DNA of 64,000 nt, taken from positions 3,158,484 through 3,222,483 of the forward strand of contig JAOSJU010000001.1 in the NCBI GenBank assembly GCA_027493945.1, in the 5' to 3' direction. The DNA is from Burkholderiaceae bacterium. Its GTDB lineage: Bacteria > Pseudomonadota > Gammaproteobacteria > Burkholderiales > Burkholderiaceae_E. The notes under the pieces were generated by a model. The model made no database searches. It saw nothing but the letters and a program-made list of their open reading frames with translations, and was not told where the DNA came from. Shown in pieces: positions 32,492 to 41,432 of the stretch. The first letter of the stretch is position 1, and each line of letters opens with the position of its first letter. Both the position numbers and the translations under genes were made by a program.

Positions 32492-32905
32492 TCAGCCCTT
32501 GCCGCGCCGAGCGTCCATGCTCCAGCCGCCCGCACCCCACGCGGCAATCGTCAGCAGGCCGCCGATCACCGCCACGTTCTTGTAGAACAGCAGTTGCGGA
32601 ATCATCTGCTGGTCGGCCGGTACGGCCCACCACGCGTGGAAGAAGAACGAGGCGACCAGCGTGAACACCGCCAGCACGACGGCAGCCAGGCGCGTGCCGA
32701 AGCCCGCGATCAGCGCCACGCCGCCGACGATCTCGACGATCAGGCCTACCGCCGCGGCGAGCTGCGGCATCGGCAGGCCCACCGAAGAGATGTAGCCCAC
32801 CGTTCCGGCGAAGCCGGTCAGCTTGCCGATGCCGGCGGGCAGGAACAGCAGGGCCATCAGCAGACGGCCGGCCAGCGCGAGGGGATCCTGAAGTTTGGCG
32901 AACAT
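32492..32905 (-). CDS. DoxX-family membrane protein
   Basis: A 137-aa four-helix DoxX protein (MFAKLQDPLALAGRLLMALLF, LPAGIGKLTGFAGTVGY, HAWWAVPADQQ before the last helix). Members are often induced with redox stress genes. It lies 39 bp after the pirin gene on the same strand, forming pirin-doxX, with a LysR gene divergent from pirin. Confidence 0.9.
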   Translation of the reverse strand: MFAKLQDPLALAGRLLMALLFLPAGIGKLTGFAGTVGYISSVGLPMPQLAAAVGLIVEIVGGVALIAGFGTRLAAVVLAVFTLVASFFFHAWWAVPADQQMIPQLLFYKNVAVIGGLLTIAAWGAGGWSMDARRGKG

Positions 32906-32944
32906 GTCGATTCCTTGTCACAGGGTGGTGAGAGAACAATCCAA

Positions 32945-33646
32945 TCAGGGAGCGAGGTCGAACACCAGCACCTCGGCATCGTCGCCGTTGGACAGCGCGA
33001 CGCGTTTCTCGCCTTCCAGCAAGACCGCATCACCGCCGCTCAACGGCTGGCCGTTCACCTCCAGCGATCCGCGCACCAGATGCACGTAGCCTTTTCGCGC
33101 CGGGTCGAGCGCGAGTTCCGCGCGCTCGGCGCCATCGAAGAGGCCCGCGTACAGCTTCGCGTCGGCGTGGATGGTGATTGACCCTCGTGCCCCGTCGGGC
33201 GACGCCACCAGGCGCAGCACGCCGCGCTTCTCGGTGTCCGCAATCGTCTTCTGCTCGTAGCCCGGTGAGATTCCGGTCGCGTCCGGCTCGATCCAGATCT
33301 GCAGGAAATGCGTCGTCTGCCCTTCGGCGTGGTTGAACTCGCTGTGCTGCACGCCGGTGCCCGCGCTCATGCGCTGCACGTCACCGGGCGGAATCCCCAC
33401 GACGTTGCCCATGCTGTCGCGATGGGCCAACTCGCCCGACAGCACGTAGCTGACGATTTCCATGTCGCGGTGACCGTGCTTGCCGAAGCCGGTGCCCGGC
33501 GCCACGCGGTCCTCGTTGATGACGCGCAGGTTGCCCCAGCCCATGTGCGCCGGGTCGTAGTAGCCGGCGAACGAGAACGAGTGGTAGCTCTTCAGCCAGC
33601 CGTGATCCGCGTAGCCGCGGTCCTGGGATTTGCGAAGCGTGAGCAT
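32945..33646 (-). CDS. Pirin-family protein, YhhW type
   Basis: Bicupin of 233 aa. Metal-binding histidines are in GKHGHRDMEIVSY and TGVQHSEFNH, the YhhW/quercetinase-like pirin signature. It may act as a quercetinase or redox sensor; the substrate is not clear. The ATG at 33646 (MLTLRKSQDRGYADHGWL) follows AAGGAG. Divergent from the LysR gene, which probably controls it. Confidence 0.92.
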   Translation of the reverse strand: MLTLRKSQDRGYADHGWLKSYHSFSFAGYYDPAHMGWGNLRVINEDRVAPGTGFGKHGHRDMEIVSYVLSGELAHRDSMGNVVGIPPGDVQRMSAGTGVQHSEFNHAEGQTTHFLQIWIEPDATGISPGYEQKTIADTEKRGVLRLVASPDGARGSITIHADAKLYAGLFDGAERAELALDPARKGYVHLVRGSLEVNGQPLSGGDAVLLEGEKRVALSNGDDAEVLVFDLAP

Positions 33647-33752
33647 GGTCGGCACTCCTTGTCGATGGCATCGATTCTGGAGCGACTCGGTCCCTTCCAG
33701 GCTCTGCGGGTTCGGTGGCATCATTCGAATTATTTGAACGGACAGGCGACCA

Positions 33753-34694
33753 ATGCCGACGCCGCGTGACGTGCTGACCCCCGACGCCCTGGCGATGCTC
33801 GAGACGATTGCCGCCGCCGGCAGCTTCGCCGCGGCGGCCCGCGCGAACGGGCTGGCGCCCAGCGCCCTCACCTATCGGGTGCGGCAGCTGGAAGACGCAC
33901 TCGACGTGCTGCTGTTCGACCGCAGCTCGCGCCAGGCGCGCCTGACCGAGGCCGGCGCCGAACTGCTGCGCGAGGGTAGCCGGCTGCTGGCCGACATCGA
34001 CGCGATCGCGAACCGCGTGAAGCGCGTGGCCACGGGCTGGGAACCGCAGTTCACGATCGCGGTCGACAGCGTCGTGGACAGCGCCGCCGTGATGGAGCTT
34101 TGCGACGCGTTCTTTCGCCTGCAACCACCGACCCGGCTCAGGCTGCGCGCCGAGAACCTGTCGGGAACGCTCGAGGCCGTCGCGTCGGGGCAGGCCGATC
34201 TCGCCCTCGGCGCGGTGATCACCGCCGGCGCTGCGATCGGCCTGCAGCGCGAGTCGCTGGGCAGCCTTCGTTTCGCCTTCGCGGTAGCGCCGCATCATCC
34301 GCTGGCAGGCGCCCCGGAGCCGTTGAGCGACGAGGCGATCCGCCCCCATCGGGCGGTGGCAGTCGCCGACTCGATCCGGCACGGCGACGGCCTCACGCTC
34401 GGACTGCTCGCCGGCCAGGACGTGTTCACCGTGGCGGGCATGCCCGCCAAGCTCGATGCACAGATCCGGGGGCTCGGCGTCGGTTTCCTGCCGACCTGCG
34501 TGGCGCAGCCCTACATCGATACCGGACGGCTGGTCGTCAAGCGCGTCGAACGCCCGGAACACCGGATCCCGCTCAGCTATGCGTGGCGCAAGAGCGACCG
34601 ACCCGATCGCGGACGCGCGCTGCAATGGTGGCTGGCACAGTTGCAGCGCCCGGTCACGCGCGCGGCGCTGCTCGGGGAGCGCCGTTCGAGGTGA
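33753..34694 (+). CDS. LysR-family transcriptional regulator
   Basis: A 313-aa LysR regulator with an N-terminal winged helix (LAMLETIAAAGSFAAAARAN then LAPSALTYRVRQLED) and a periplasmic-binding-like effector domain. It is divergent from pirin-doxX across about 106 bp, the classic layout for a LysR regulator and its target. Confidence 0.93.
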   Translation: MPTPRDVLTPDALAMLETIAAAGSFAAAARANGLAPSALTYRVRQLEDALDVLLFDRSSRQARLTEAGAELLREGSRLLADIDAIANRVKRVATGWEPQFTIAVDSVVDSAAVMELCDAFFRLQPPTRLRLRAENLSGTLEAVASGQADLALGAVITAGAAIGLQRESLGSLRFAFAVAPHHPLAGAPEPLSDEAIRPHRAVAVADSIRHGDGLTLGLLAGQDVFTVAGMPAKLDAQIRGLGVGFLPTCVAQPYIDTGRLVVKRVERPEHRIPLSYAWRKSDRPDRGRALQWWLAQLQRPVTRAALLGERRSR

Positions 34695-34700
34695 GCGCCC

Positions 34701-35312
34701 TTACGAGCCGAGCGTGGCGCGGGTCGAGCGCCGGCCTTGGCGAACCGCAGCGCCGAAATAGAAGTCGAGCATCTCGCCCAGTGGCGCCGGGTCGCGCCGC
34801 AGCCGGCTGCGCAGCGCAGCGCCCTCCCAGCAGTCGACCAGCAACGCCGAGAGCCTGTTCACGTCCGAGTCGGCCGGCAGGTCGCCTCGCTCGCAAGCTT
34901 CCTCCAGACACACGGCGATGCGCGCGGCGATCGCGGCGAAGCACCATTCGATCTTGCTGCGGAAGACGTCGCTCACGCCGGAGAGCTCCTGCCCCAGGCC
35001 ACCGAGCAGGCAGCCCATGTAGCCCTCCTGGCGATACTTGTCCTGCGAGGCGACGAAGAAGCCGCGCACCCGCTCCAGCGGCGGCACCTTCTCGTCTCCC
35101 AGGCACGCGTCGAGTCCTGCATGCACGTTGCGCATGTACTCGTCGACGACTTCGAGCGCGAAGGCTTCCTTGTCGCGAAAGTGATGGTAGAAGGAGCCCT
35201 TCGGGACGCCGGTCGCCTCGAGCAGCGCCTGGATGCCGAGGTCGTTGTAGCCGTGCCTGAGCAGCATGGCCAGGCCTGCATCGAGCAGGCGCTGCTTCGT
35301 CGCGTGCGTCAT
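34701..35312 (-). CDS. TetR-family repressor
   Basis: A 203-aa TetR regulator: N-terminal HTH (MTHATKQRLLDAGLAMLLRHG, then EATGVPKGSFYHHFRDKEAF) and a TetR_C-like ligand domain with LVDCWEGAALRSRL. It resembles the electrophile-sensing NemR/AcuR group. It lies 4 bp after the cupin gene, in one operon preceded by the palindrome at 35776-35795, its likely operator. Confidence 0.92.
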   Translation of the reverse strand: MTHATKQRLLDAGLAMLLRHGYNDLGIQALLEATGVPKGSFYHHFRDKEAFALEVVDEYMRNVHAGLDACLGDEKVPPLERVRGFFVASQDKYRQEGYMGCLLGGLGQELSGVSDVFRSKIEWCFAAIAARIAVCLEEACERGDLPADSDVNRLSALLVDCWEGAALRSRLRRDPAPLGEMLDFYFGAAVRQGRRSTRATLGS

Positions 35313-35316
35313 CGAT

Positions 35317-35709
35317 CTATTTCGACCCGGCCACCTTCTCGGCCATGTGCGCGATCACGCGCCTGTGCTCGTGCTGCGGGCTGAACATGATCAGTTCGGC
35401 GTCGTCTTCGACGCGCACGTTGTGGCCCGGCGGCCAGTAGAACAGGTCGTTGGCCTCGACCGTCTCCTGCACCCCGTTGGCGTCGGTCGTGGTGACGCGG
35501 CCGCGCACCACGAAGCCCCAATGCGGGCACTGGCAGCAATCGCCGTCGAGCCCCTGGAACAGCGGCGTCGTGTCGACGCCCGCCGCCAGCGAGAAGACCT
35601 CGCCGCTGATCTTGCCCAATCCGGTGGCGTCGCCGAAGTCGGCCCGCTGGCGGATCACCGCGCCGGGAATGGCCATCTGCAGGTCCACGTTCTCTTTCGA
35701 GATTCGCAT
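35317..35709 (-). CDS. Single-domain cupin protein
   Basis: A 130-aa cupin. The core has HWGFVVRGRVTTTDANGVQ and LFYWPPGHNVRVEDDAE, with only a few of the usual metal-binding histidines, plus a CCQCP cluster before the first motif. Catalytic function cannot be assigned. It is the first gene of the cupin-tetR operon and sits 66 bp from the palindromic operator. Confidence 0.82.
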   Translation of the reverse strand: MRISKENVDLQMAIPGAVIRQRADFGDATGLGKISGEVFSLAAGVDTTPLFQGLDGDCCQCPHWGFVVRGRVTTTDANGVQETVEANDLFYWPPGHNVRVEDDAELIMFSPQHEHRRVIAHMAEKVAGSK

Positions 35710-35775
35710 GATCGTGTCTCCTCGTCGATGGGTGCAGGGGGAACTCCGGGACCGGCGACTCGTCGGTCGCGGCCA

Positions 35776-35795
35776 ACTAGACCGATCGGTCTAGT
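35776..35795. promoter_or_regulatory. 20-bp perfect palindromic operator for the TetR repressor
   Basis: ACTAGACCGATCGGTCTAGT is a perfect palindrome. The core TAGACCGATCGGTCTA is the form recognised by many NemR/AcuR-type TetR repressors. Its place upstream of cupin-tetR supports autoregulation. Confidence 0.8.
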
Positions 35796-36309
35796 CGATG
35801 TTCAGCGTAGTCCCGAACCCTTCCTCCGTCAAGCTCGCGTAGGCGGCGCTGATCAGTGCGAGGCTGTTGGGCACGAGCAATGCGCCACCGACGCCCTGCA
35901 CGGCGCGCGCAACGACGAGCGCGTCGACTCCGGGCGCCAGACCGCAGGCGAGCGACCCGAGCGTGAACACGACGACCCCGACAATGAACACGCGGCGTCG
36001 CCCGAAGCGATCGCCGGCCGAGCCGCCGACGAGAATCAGCGCGCCGAGCATCAGCAGGTAGGCGTTGACCACCCACTGCACGCTGCTCATTGGCGCGGCG
36101 AGTTCGGACTGCAGCGCGGGCAGCGCCACGTTGACGACCGAACCGTCGACGAACGCCATGCTCGAACCGATGATCGACGTCGCGAGAACCCAGCGTCGGG
36201 CTCGCGCCGGACACGCGGGGTCGGACGTGGCGCCGGCACGCAATGCGCCCTCGTCGCAGGGAGTCCGGTCCTGCCCGATCATCGCCGCCTCATGGGAAGG
36301 GCCGAGCAC
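35791..36309 (-). pseudogene. Truncated MFS drug transporter (DHA2/EmrB type), N-terminal part only
   Basis: Reads as the first five or so helices of a 14-helix DHA2 transporter: MAFVDGSVVNVALPALQSEL, QWVVNAYLLMLGALIL and GDRFGRRRVFIVG, the MFS motif A. After PNSLALISAAY the similarity stops, and the frame ends in TEEGFGTTLNID with a TAG lying inside the TetR palindrome. Full-length relatives have about 470 aa; this has 172. It sits at the junction between the tetR locus and the restriction block. Confidence 0.8.
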
Positions 36310-36315
36310 GTTCGC

Positions 36316-39300
36316 TCATCGCGAACTTCTGTTGCCGCGTGCCCGCAATGCCTCATAAAGCCGCGCCGGCCCGAGCAGGATGTCCTTCAGTCCGGCTCGT
36401 ACCTTGTCCGAATTCAGTGCCTGCTTGCTCATCGTCTCGTTCGCCGCGAACGCGTCGATGATCGCGTTCAGCAGTTCCTCGGAAAGATTGGGCGAATCCG
36501 AGAAGCGCTCCTTCGAGTTGTTCATCGCCTGCTGAACCGGGATCTCCGATTCCAGCAGCTTGCCCTTCAGGACGCTGTTCACGTAGACGAGCTTGTCGTC
36601 GTCGGTGAGCTCGCCTTCGAAAAGGTCGTTCACCTTCTCGATGATCTCGGCGAGCAGCGCCTTCTCCTTCTCGCGCACCTCGCCTGCGCCCGGCTCGGTC
36701 ATCGGCGTCAGCGTGGCGGAGTCTCGAGCGGTGAGCGGAAGATCCCGTAGTCCGAGATCCTTCAGCCGATGATGCGTGAGCACGACCTTCGACAGGTCCA
36801 CGCCTTCGCGCTCCCGGCCGAACTCCAGCAACGGCAACAGCCGCTTGTAGAAGATCGCCCGGCTTTCGATCGCCGTGTTGCCGTAGTCGAAGATCTGCGA
36901 CAGGAACGCGTACACGCGCAGGAAGGCGCCCAGGTTGCGCTTGAAGAGGACCAGGGCATCGATCTCGTTCTGCGCCTCCTGTTCGGCTTTCGCATCGGAC
37001 TTCGCCTGCGCGACCTTCAACTCCGTGGCAGCGGACTTGTACCGCTTTAGTAGCCGGTCGGCCACCGGCTCGATCGCGGCCGACAGCTCGGCCTGGCTTG
37101 CCTTCGGGTTCAGCTCCACGGCGACGACGCGCTCGACCTCGTAGTTGTCGTAATGGCCGCTTGCGTCGAGCCTGGCTCGCAGGTCCAGCACCAGGTTCGG
37201 GTCGGTCACGCCGGAAAGCTCGGCGGTCTCGTAGTACGGTTTGAAGGCGTCCAGTACGTCCTCGGCTTCGTTGACGAAATCGAGGATGTAGGTCGTGTCC
37301 TTGCCGGGGTGTGCGCGGTTCAGCCGCGACAGCGTCTGCACCGCCTGGACGCCGGCCAGCCGCTTGTCGACGTACATGCCGCACAGCAGCGGCTGGTCGA
37401 AGCCGGTCTGGAACTTGTTGGCCACCAGCAGGATCTGGTACTCGCCGGTGGCGAAGGCTTCGCGCATGTCCCGACCTCGCAGGTTCGGGTTCAGCGTCTT
37501 GCTGTTCTCGGTGAACGGCTCGGGGCCTGACTCGGCGTCGTTGACCTCGCCCGAGAAGGCCACCATCGTGCCGATGTGGTAGCCGCGCGACTTGATGTAC
37601 TTGTCGATCGCGAGCTGCCAGCGCACGGCTTCCACGCGGCTGCCAACCACGACCATCGCTTTGGCCTGGCCGTCGAGCAACGGCGCGACGTTTTCGCGGA
37701 AGTGCTCGACGACGATCTGCACCTTCTGCGCGATGTTGTACGGGTGCAGCCGCACCCAGCGCATGATGCCCTTCAGCGCTTCGCTGCGCTCGACCGCCTT
37801 CTCGTCGTACTCCTTGCCCTCGTTGGCCAGCCTGAACGCGAGCTTGTAGGGCGTGTAGTTCTTCAGCACGTCGAGGATGAAGCCTTCCTCGATCGCCTGG
37901 CGCATGCTGTAGACGTGAAAGGCCGCAGGCAGATTGCCGGGACCGGCGGGCTGCTTCGGGTCGGGCCGGCGCCCGAAGAGTTCCAGCGTCTTGGCCTTGG
38001 GTGTGGCGGTGAAGGCCAGGTAAGTAATGCCCGCCGCACCGGCTCGCGCGGCCATCTGCGCGGCCAGCAGGTCTTCGGTGGATACCTCGCCGCCGTCCTC
38101 CAGATCCTTCAGCTCTTCGGCCGACAAGACCTCCTTCAGTTTCGCCGCGGCAGCTCCGGTCTGCGAGCTGTGGGCCTCGTCGGCGATCACCGCGAAGCGC
38201 TTGCCTTGGGTGGCGGCGAGTTCCTGCACCGCCTGGATCGCGAACGGGAAGGTCTGGATCGTGCAGACCACGATCTTCTTGTCGCTCGACAGCGCCTCGG
38301 CCAACTCGGCACTCTTGCTGCCCGAGTCGCCCGAGATCACCGCCACCACGCCGACCGTGCGCTGGAAGTCGAAGATTGCCTCCTGCAGTTGCGCGTCGAG
38401 CACCGTGCGGTCGCTGATGACCAGCACCGAGTCGAAGAGCTTCTGGTTCGCGGCGTCATGCAGCTCCGACAGGAAGTGCGCGGTCCAGGCGATCGAGTTG
38501 GTCTTGCCCGATCCGGCCGAGTGCTGAATCAGGTACTTCTGGCCCGGCCCTTCGGCGAGCACCGCGGCGACCAGCTTGCGGGTGCAGTCGAGCTGGTGGT
38601 AGCGGGGAAAGATGACCGAGGCGATCTGCTTCTTCTTGTCGCGCCGGGCCACCATGTAGCGGCCGAGTATCTCCAGCCAGCTGTCGCGCGCCCACACCCG
38701 CTCCCACAGGTAGGCGGTGCGGTGGCCGACGGGGTTCACCGGATTGCCGGCGCCGCCATGGTCGCCCTGGTCGAAGGGCAGAAACTGGGTAGCCGGCCCG
38801 GCGAGCCGGGTGCTCATCCGCACCGCCTCGTTGCTGACCGCGAAGTGCACCAACGCACCGCGCGGGAAGTCGAGCAGCGGCTCGGCCGATGCCTGGCCTT
38901 TTGGCTTGGGGTGCCTGTCGAAGCGGTACTGGTCGACCGCATCGTCGATCGACTGGGTGAACTGGCTCTTGAGTTCGACCGTGGCGACCGGCAGGCCGTT
39001 CACGAACAGCACCAGGTCGATCGCGTTCTCGCTGTGAAGCGAGTAGCGCACCTGGCGGACGACCCGCAGCCGGTTCGCGGCGTAGCGGGCCTGGAGATCG
39101 GGGTTCATCGCGAGCGCCGGCCGGAACTGCGCGAGCGCGATCGGCTGGCGCAGGCCGACGAGCTCGACACCGTGACGCAGCACGTCGAGCGTGCCGCGGT
39201 CGTCGAGTTGCTTCCGGACGCGATCGAGCAGCGTGGCCTCCGCCGATGCGCCATGGTTCCTGGCAAGAGCCTCCCAGGCTTTCGGCTGGGTCTGCTGCAT

Positions 39301-39444
39301 CCAGTCGATCAGGTCGGCGGGGAAGAGCGCGCGGGCGCGGTCGTAGGCGGCGGCGTCACCCTCGGCGCACAGCCAGCCATTGGCGGCCAAGTGGGCGCAG
39401 ATGTCGTTCTCGAATTCGATTTCCTTGTGCAGGGAGGAAGACAT
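36316..39444 (-). CDS. hsdR: Type I restriction enzyme R subunit
   Basis: HsdR, 1042 aa: N-terminal PD-(D/E)XK nuclease (AIDLVLFVNGLPVATVELKS), then SF2 translocase motifs HSAGSGKTNSI (Walker A), IADEAHSS (motif II), LAFTATPK (motif III) and SRLNRAHPGKD (motif VI), and a helical C-terminal HsdM-binding region. The ATG at 39444 gives MSSSLHKEIEFEND. It is the last gene of the leftward operon hsdM-hsdS-GIY-YIG-MNT-HEPN-hsdR. No break is seen in it. Confidence 0.95.
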   Translation of the reverse strand: MSSSLHKEIEFENDICAHLAANGWLCAEGDAAAYDRARALFPADLIDWMQQTQPKAWEALARNHGASAEATLLDRVRKQLDDRGTLDVLRHGVELVGLRQPIALAQFRPALAMNPDLQARYAANRLRVVRQVRYSLHSENAIDLVLFVNGLPVATVELKSQFTQSIDDAVDQYRFDRHPKPKGQASAEPLLDFPRGALVHFAVSNEAVRMSTRLAGPATQFLPFDQGDHGGAGNPVNPVGHRTAYLWERVWARDSWLEILGRYMVARRDKKKQIASVIFPRYHQLDCTRKLVAAVLAEGPGQKYLIQHSAGSGKTNSIAWTAHFLSELHDAANQKLFDSVLVISDRTVLDAQLQEAIFDFQRTVGVVAVISGDSGSKSAELAEALSSDKKIVVCTIQTFPFAIQAVQELAATQGKRFAVIADEAHSSQTGAAAAKLKEVLSAEELKDLEDGGEVSTEDLLAAQMAARAGAAGITYLAFTATPKAKTLELFGRRPDPKQPAGPGNLPAAFHVYSMRQAIEEGFILDVLKNYTPYKLAFRLANEGKEYDEKAVERSEALKGIMRWVRLHPYNIAQKVQIVVEHFRENVAPLLDGQAKAMVVVGSRVEAVRWQLAIDKYIKSRGYHIGTMVAFSGEVNDAESGPEPFTENSKTLNPNLRGRDMREAFATGEYQILLVANKFQTGFDQPLLCGMYVDKRLAGVQAVQTLSRLNRAHPGKDTTYILDFVNEAEDVLDAFKPYYETAELSGVTDPNLVLDLRARLDASGHYDNYEVERVVAVELNPKASQAELSAAIEPVADRLLKRYKSAATELKVAQAKSDAKAEQEAQNEIDALVLFKRNLGAFLRVYAFLSQIFDYGNTAIESRAIFYKRLLPLLEFGREREGVDLSKVVLTHHRLKDLGLRDLPLTARDSATLTPMTEPGAGEVREKEKALLAEIIEKVNDLFEGELTDDDKLVYVNSVLKGKLLESEIPVQQAMNNSKERFSDSPNLSEELLNAIIDAFAANETMSKQALNSDKVRAGLKDILLGPARLYEALRARGNRSSR

Positions 39445-39493
39445 GCGCGGTCGTGAATTCCAAGGGTGAGAGGTCTGGCGCGTCGGCGACTGG

Positions 39494-39931
39494 TCAGAGC
39501 AGATCGGGCCGGTGGTGCCGGAGCCAGACCTGCACATGCGCGAGAAGATCCCGCGCACTGGCAACGCACTCATCCGCCGCACTGTCCGGAATCAGGTCGC
39601 CTGAGTAGTCGGACAGGTTGCGCTGCTTGCGCAGCGCGTCCAGCAGGATCACCTTGGTCTGAGCCAGCCCCACCGTGAGCGGCAGGGTCTGGATCGCCGT
39701 CTGATGGTGGCCGGGCTTGCTGGTCAGTGTGCGATAGCCGTTCGCGTTAAGGGCGACCATGGAGGCCTGCATGATCGCCTTGTAGGCCGCATCGAAGCGA
39801 TTCTCGGCACTCAGCACGGACAGTTGCGCGTCGTCGATGTTGCGACGCGCGGCTGCGAGCAGCTTCGCAATCAGGGTCCGGTCGGGAGCGACTGCATCAA
39901 GAGTGATGCCGAGCAAGTTCTTCAAGGTCAT
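39494..39931 (-). CDS. HEPN-domain protein, probable toxin partner
   Basis: A 145-aa helical HEPN-type protein (LAAARRNIDDAQLSVLSAEN, FDAAYKAIMQASMVALNANG, LDALRKQRNLSDYSGD). RKQRNLSDY takes the place of the usual RX4-6H motif, so nuclease activity is uncertain. It overlaps the upstream nucleotidyltransferase gene by 35 bp, as in MNT-HEPN pairs. It lies between hsdR and the GIY-YIG gene. Confidence 0.8.
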   Translation of the reverse strand: MTLKNLLGITLDAVAPDRTLIAKLLAAARRNIDDAQLSVLSAENRFDAAYKAIMQASMVALNANGYRTLTSKPGHHQTAIQTLPLTVGLAQTKVILLDALRKQRNLSDYSGDLIPDSAADECVASARDLLAHVQVWLRHHRPDLL

Positions 39932-40499
39932 GAGCGTTGCCGACGACGAACAATTTGGGTTTGCTCATCACGTCGGCCAGGAAAGGTTCCGACCGCAGCT
40001 TGCCCGAGAACTCGTCGATTGCGAAGACCTTCGGGTTCACTTCCCGACCGATTGCGGCCTGTACGGGGTGAAGCAGCTCGACTGCCTGACGGAAGCCGAG
40101 ATCCCCCACGAGCATCAGGTCGACATCGCTGCCTGCCGTCTCGCGGCCCTGCGCCACCGAACCGAACACGAAGGCGACGCGCAGCTTCGCGGCCACCGGG
40201 GCCAGTGCGTCAGCGAGCACGTCGACCACGCCTGAGGTCTTGCGCAGGATACTGGCCAGTTCAGGGTAGATCGGCGATTCGGTGTTCGCGCGGTAGACCT
40301 GCTGGTTGCCTCGCCGCTCGCGTTGCAGAAGACCTGCCTCGGCCAGCCGCACCAGTTCGCGGGCGACACTGCCCGAGGACAGCCCGGTACGGCGTGCGAT
40401 CTCGCGACCGTGCAGTGCTTCGTCGGGCCGAAGGAGCAGCAGCCCGAGAATGCGGCGACGGTAATCCGGGAGGATCAGTGACGCGAGCGCTTGCTGCAT
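39897..40499 (-). CDS. Winged-HTH/MNT nucleotidyltransferase fusion, probable antitoxin
   Basis: Residues 1-80 form an ArsR-like winged helix (LHGREIARRTGLSSGSVARE). The rest is an MNT domain with GSVAQGRETAGSDVDLMLVG, which matches GSX10DXD. HTH plus MNT beside a HEPN gene suggests a self-regulating antitoxin that may modify its toxin. ATG 40499 is preferred to the TTG at 40511 and lies inside a 21-bp dyad. Confidence 0.85.
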   Translation of the reverse strand: MQQALASLILPDYRRRILGLLLLRPDEALHGREIARRTGLSSGSVARELVRLAEAGLLQRERRGNQQVYRANTESPIYPELASILRKTSGVVDVLADALAPVAAKLRVAFVFGSVAQGRETAGSDVDLMLVGDLGFRQAVELLHPVQAAIGREVNPKVFAIDEFSGKLRSEPFLADVMSKPKLFVVGNAHDLEELARHHS

Positions 40500-40511
40500 A
40501 ATAAGCAGCAA
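40491..40511. promoter_or_regulatory. Dyad over the start of the HTH-MNT gene
   Basis: TTGCTGC and GCAGCAA flank ATAATAA. The dyad covers the start codon of a gene encoding a DNA-binding protein, so autorepression is plausible. Confidence 0.45.
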
Positions 40512-40568
40512 TCGTCGCTTTAATTGCAGCGGAAAGTCAAGCCCTTCGATGGTCCGAAGCTTGCCGCT

Positions 40569-41432
40569 TCACCCGCCGCCTTGGCGCTTCACCGAGTCCA
40601 GGGTCTTCCCGGCTTTCGTCTTCCAGTCGATCCAGCCGTTACTGTTGCGACCCATCAGCGCCAATGCGGCCATGCTCGGCGACCGGAACAGGTGGTCCTT
40701 CTGGAACACGACCGTGTCGCCGGTAGGGAGCATCACACCGGACTCGATCAGGTTCGCTCGGAGCCGCTCGCCGGGCGTACCGATGATAGACGGCACATTC
40801 TCCTTGCGTCCGATCGAGTCCTTCAGCACCACGAAGCCCTCGGGCGTGTACTGGCCGCGCCCGTTCGCTCCCGACGAGGTGCAGTAGAAAGTCTCATCCG
40901 CGGGCGTAGCCGGATCCGCCTTGGCGACCGGGTCGAAGAGCGGGTAACCGAGGGTCGCGAGCAGCACGCTGCCTGTCTCGAAAATCTCGATGCAGTCGGC
41001 AGCCAACGGAGGTGGTGTGTGCGGCTTGCTGCCCCCATTGCCGTTTTCATCGACATAGCGGCCAGCCGCCCGGACCGCCTGAATGCAGTGCCATTCCAGG
41101 AACAGCGCGTGAGTCTGGGTCAGGCTGTTCGTGCGTGAGATCAGCACCAGCGCTCGGTCCCAGAAGTCCTTCTCCTTGTTGTGCGTGATCAGGCGGGCGC
41201 GCAGGTCGCCGGTCTGGCCCACGTAGACACGCTGCTCCTCGCCGCCCTCCGACGTGCCCGCCAGGAAGTAGAGGCCCACTTGGCCGCTCTCCGGCATCTT
41301 GAAGAAGTCCGGGAGCAGGCTTCGCGGGACTTCGATGACCTGCACGATGCGGGTGGTGATCTCGGCGACGCGCAGGCCGCGGGGATCGCCGCCGGGAAGG
41401 AAGATCTGGATCGTCTGGGGGCGGGCGGTCAT
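40569..41432 (-). CDS. GIY-YIG nuclease-family protein with DUF4357
   Basis: A 287-aa protein: N-terminal GIY-YIG domain (GLYFLAG, RVYVGQTGDLRARL, catalytic-type Glu in FLEWHCIQ) and a C-terminal DUF4357 region ending GWIDWKTKAGKTLD. Such proteins often travel with type I restriction genes, but their role is not established. Its ATG overlaps the hsdS stop as ATGA, so it is an integral member of the hsd operon. Confidence 0.88.
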   Translation of the reverse strand: MTARPQTIQIFLPGGDPRGLRVAEITTRIVQVIEVPRSLLPDFFKMPESGQVGLYFLAGTSEGGEEQRVYVGQTGDLRARLITHNKEKDFWDRALVLISRTNSLTQTHALFLEWHCIQAVRAAGRYVDENGNGGSKPHTPPPLAADCIEIFETGSVLLATLGYPLFDPVAKADPATPADETFYCTSSGANGRGQYTPEGFVVLKDSIGRKENVPSIIGTPGERLRANLIESGVMLPTGDTVVFQKDHLFRSPSMAALALMGRNSNGWIDWKTKAGKTLDSVKRQGGG

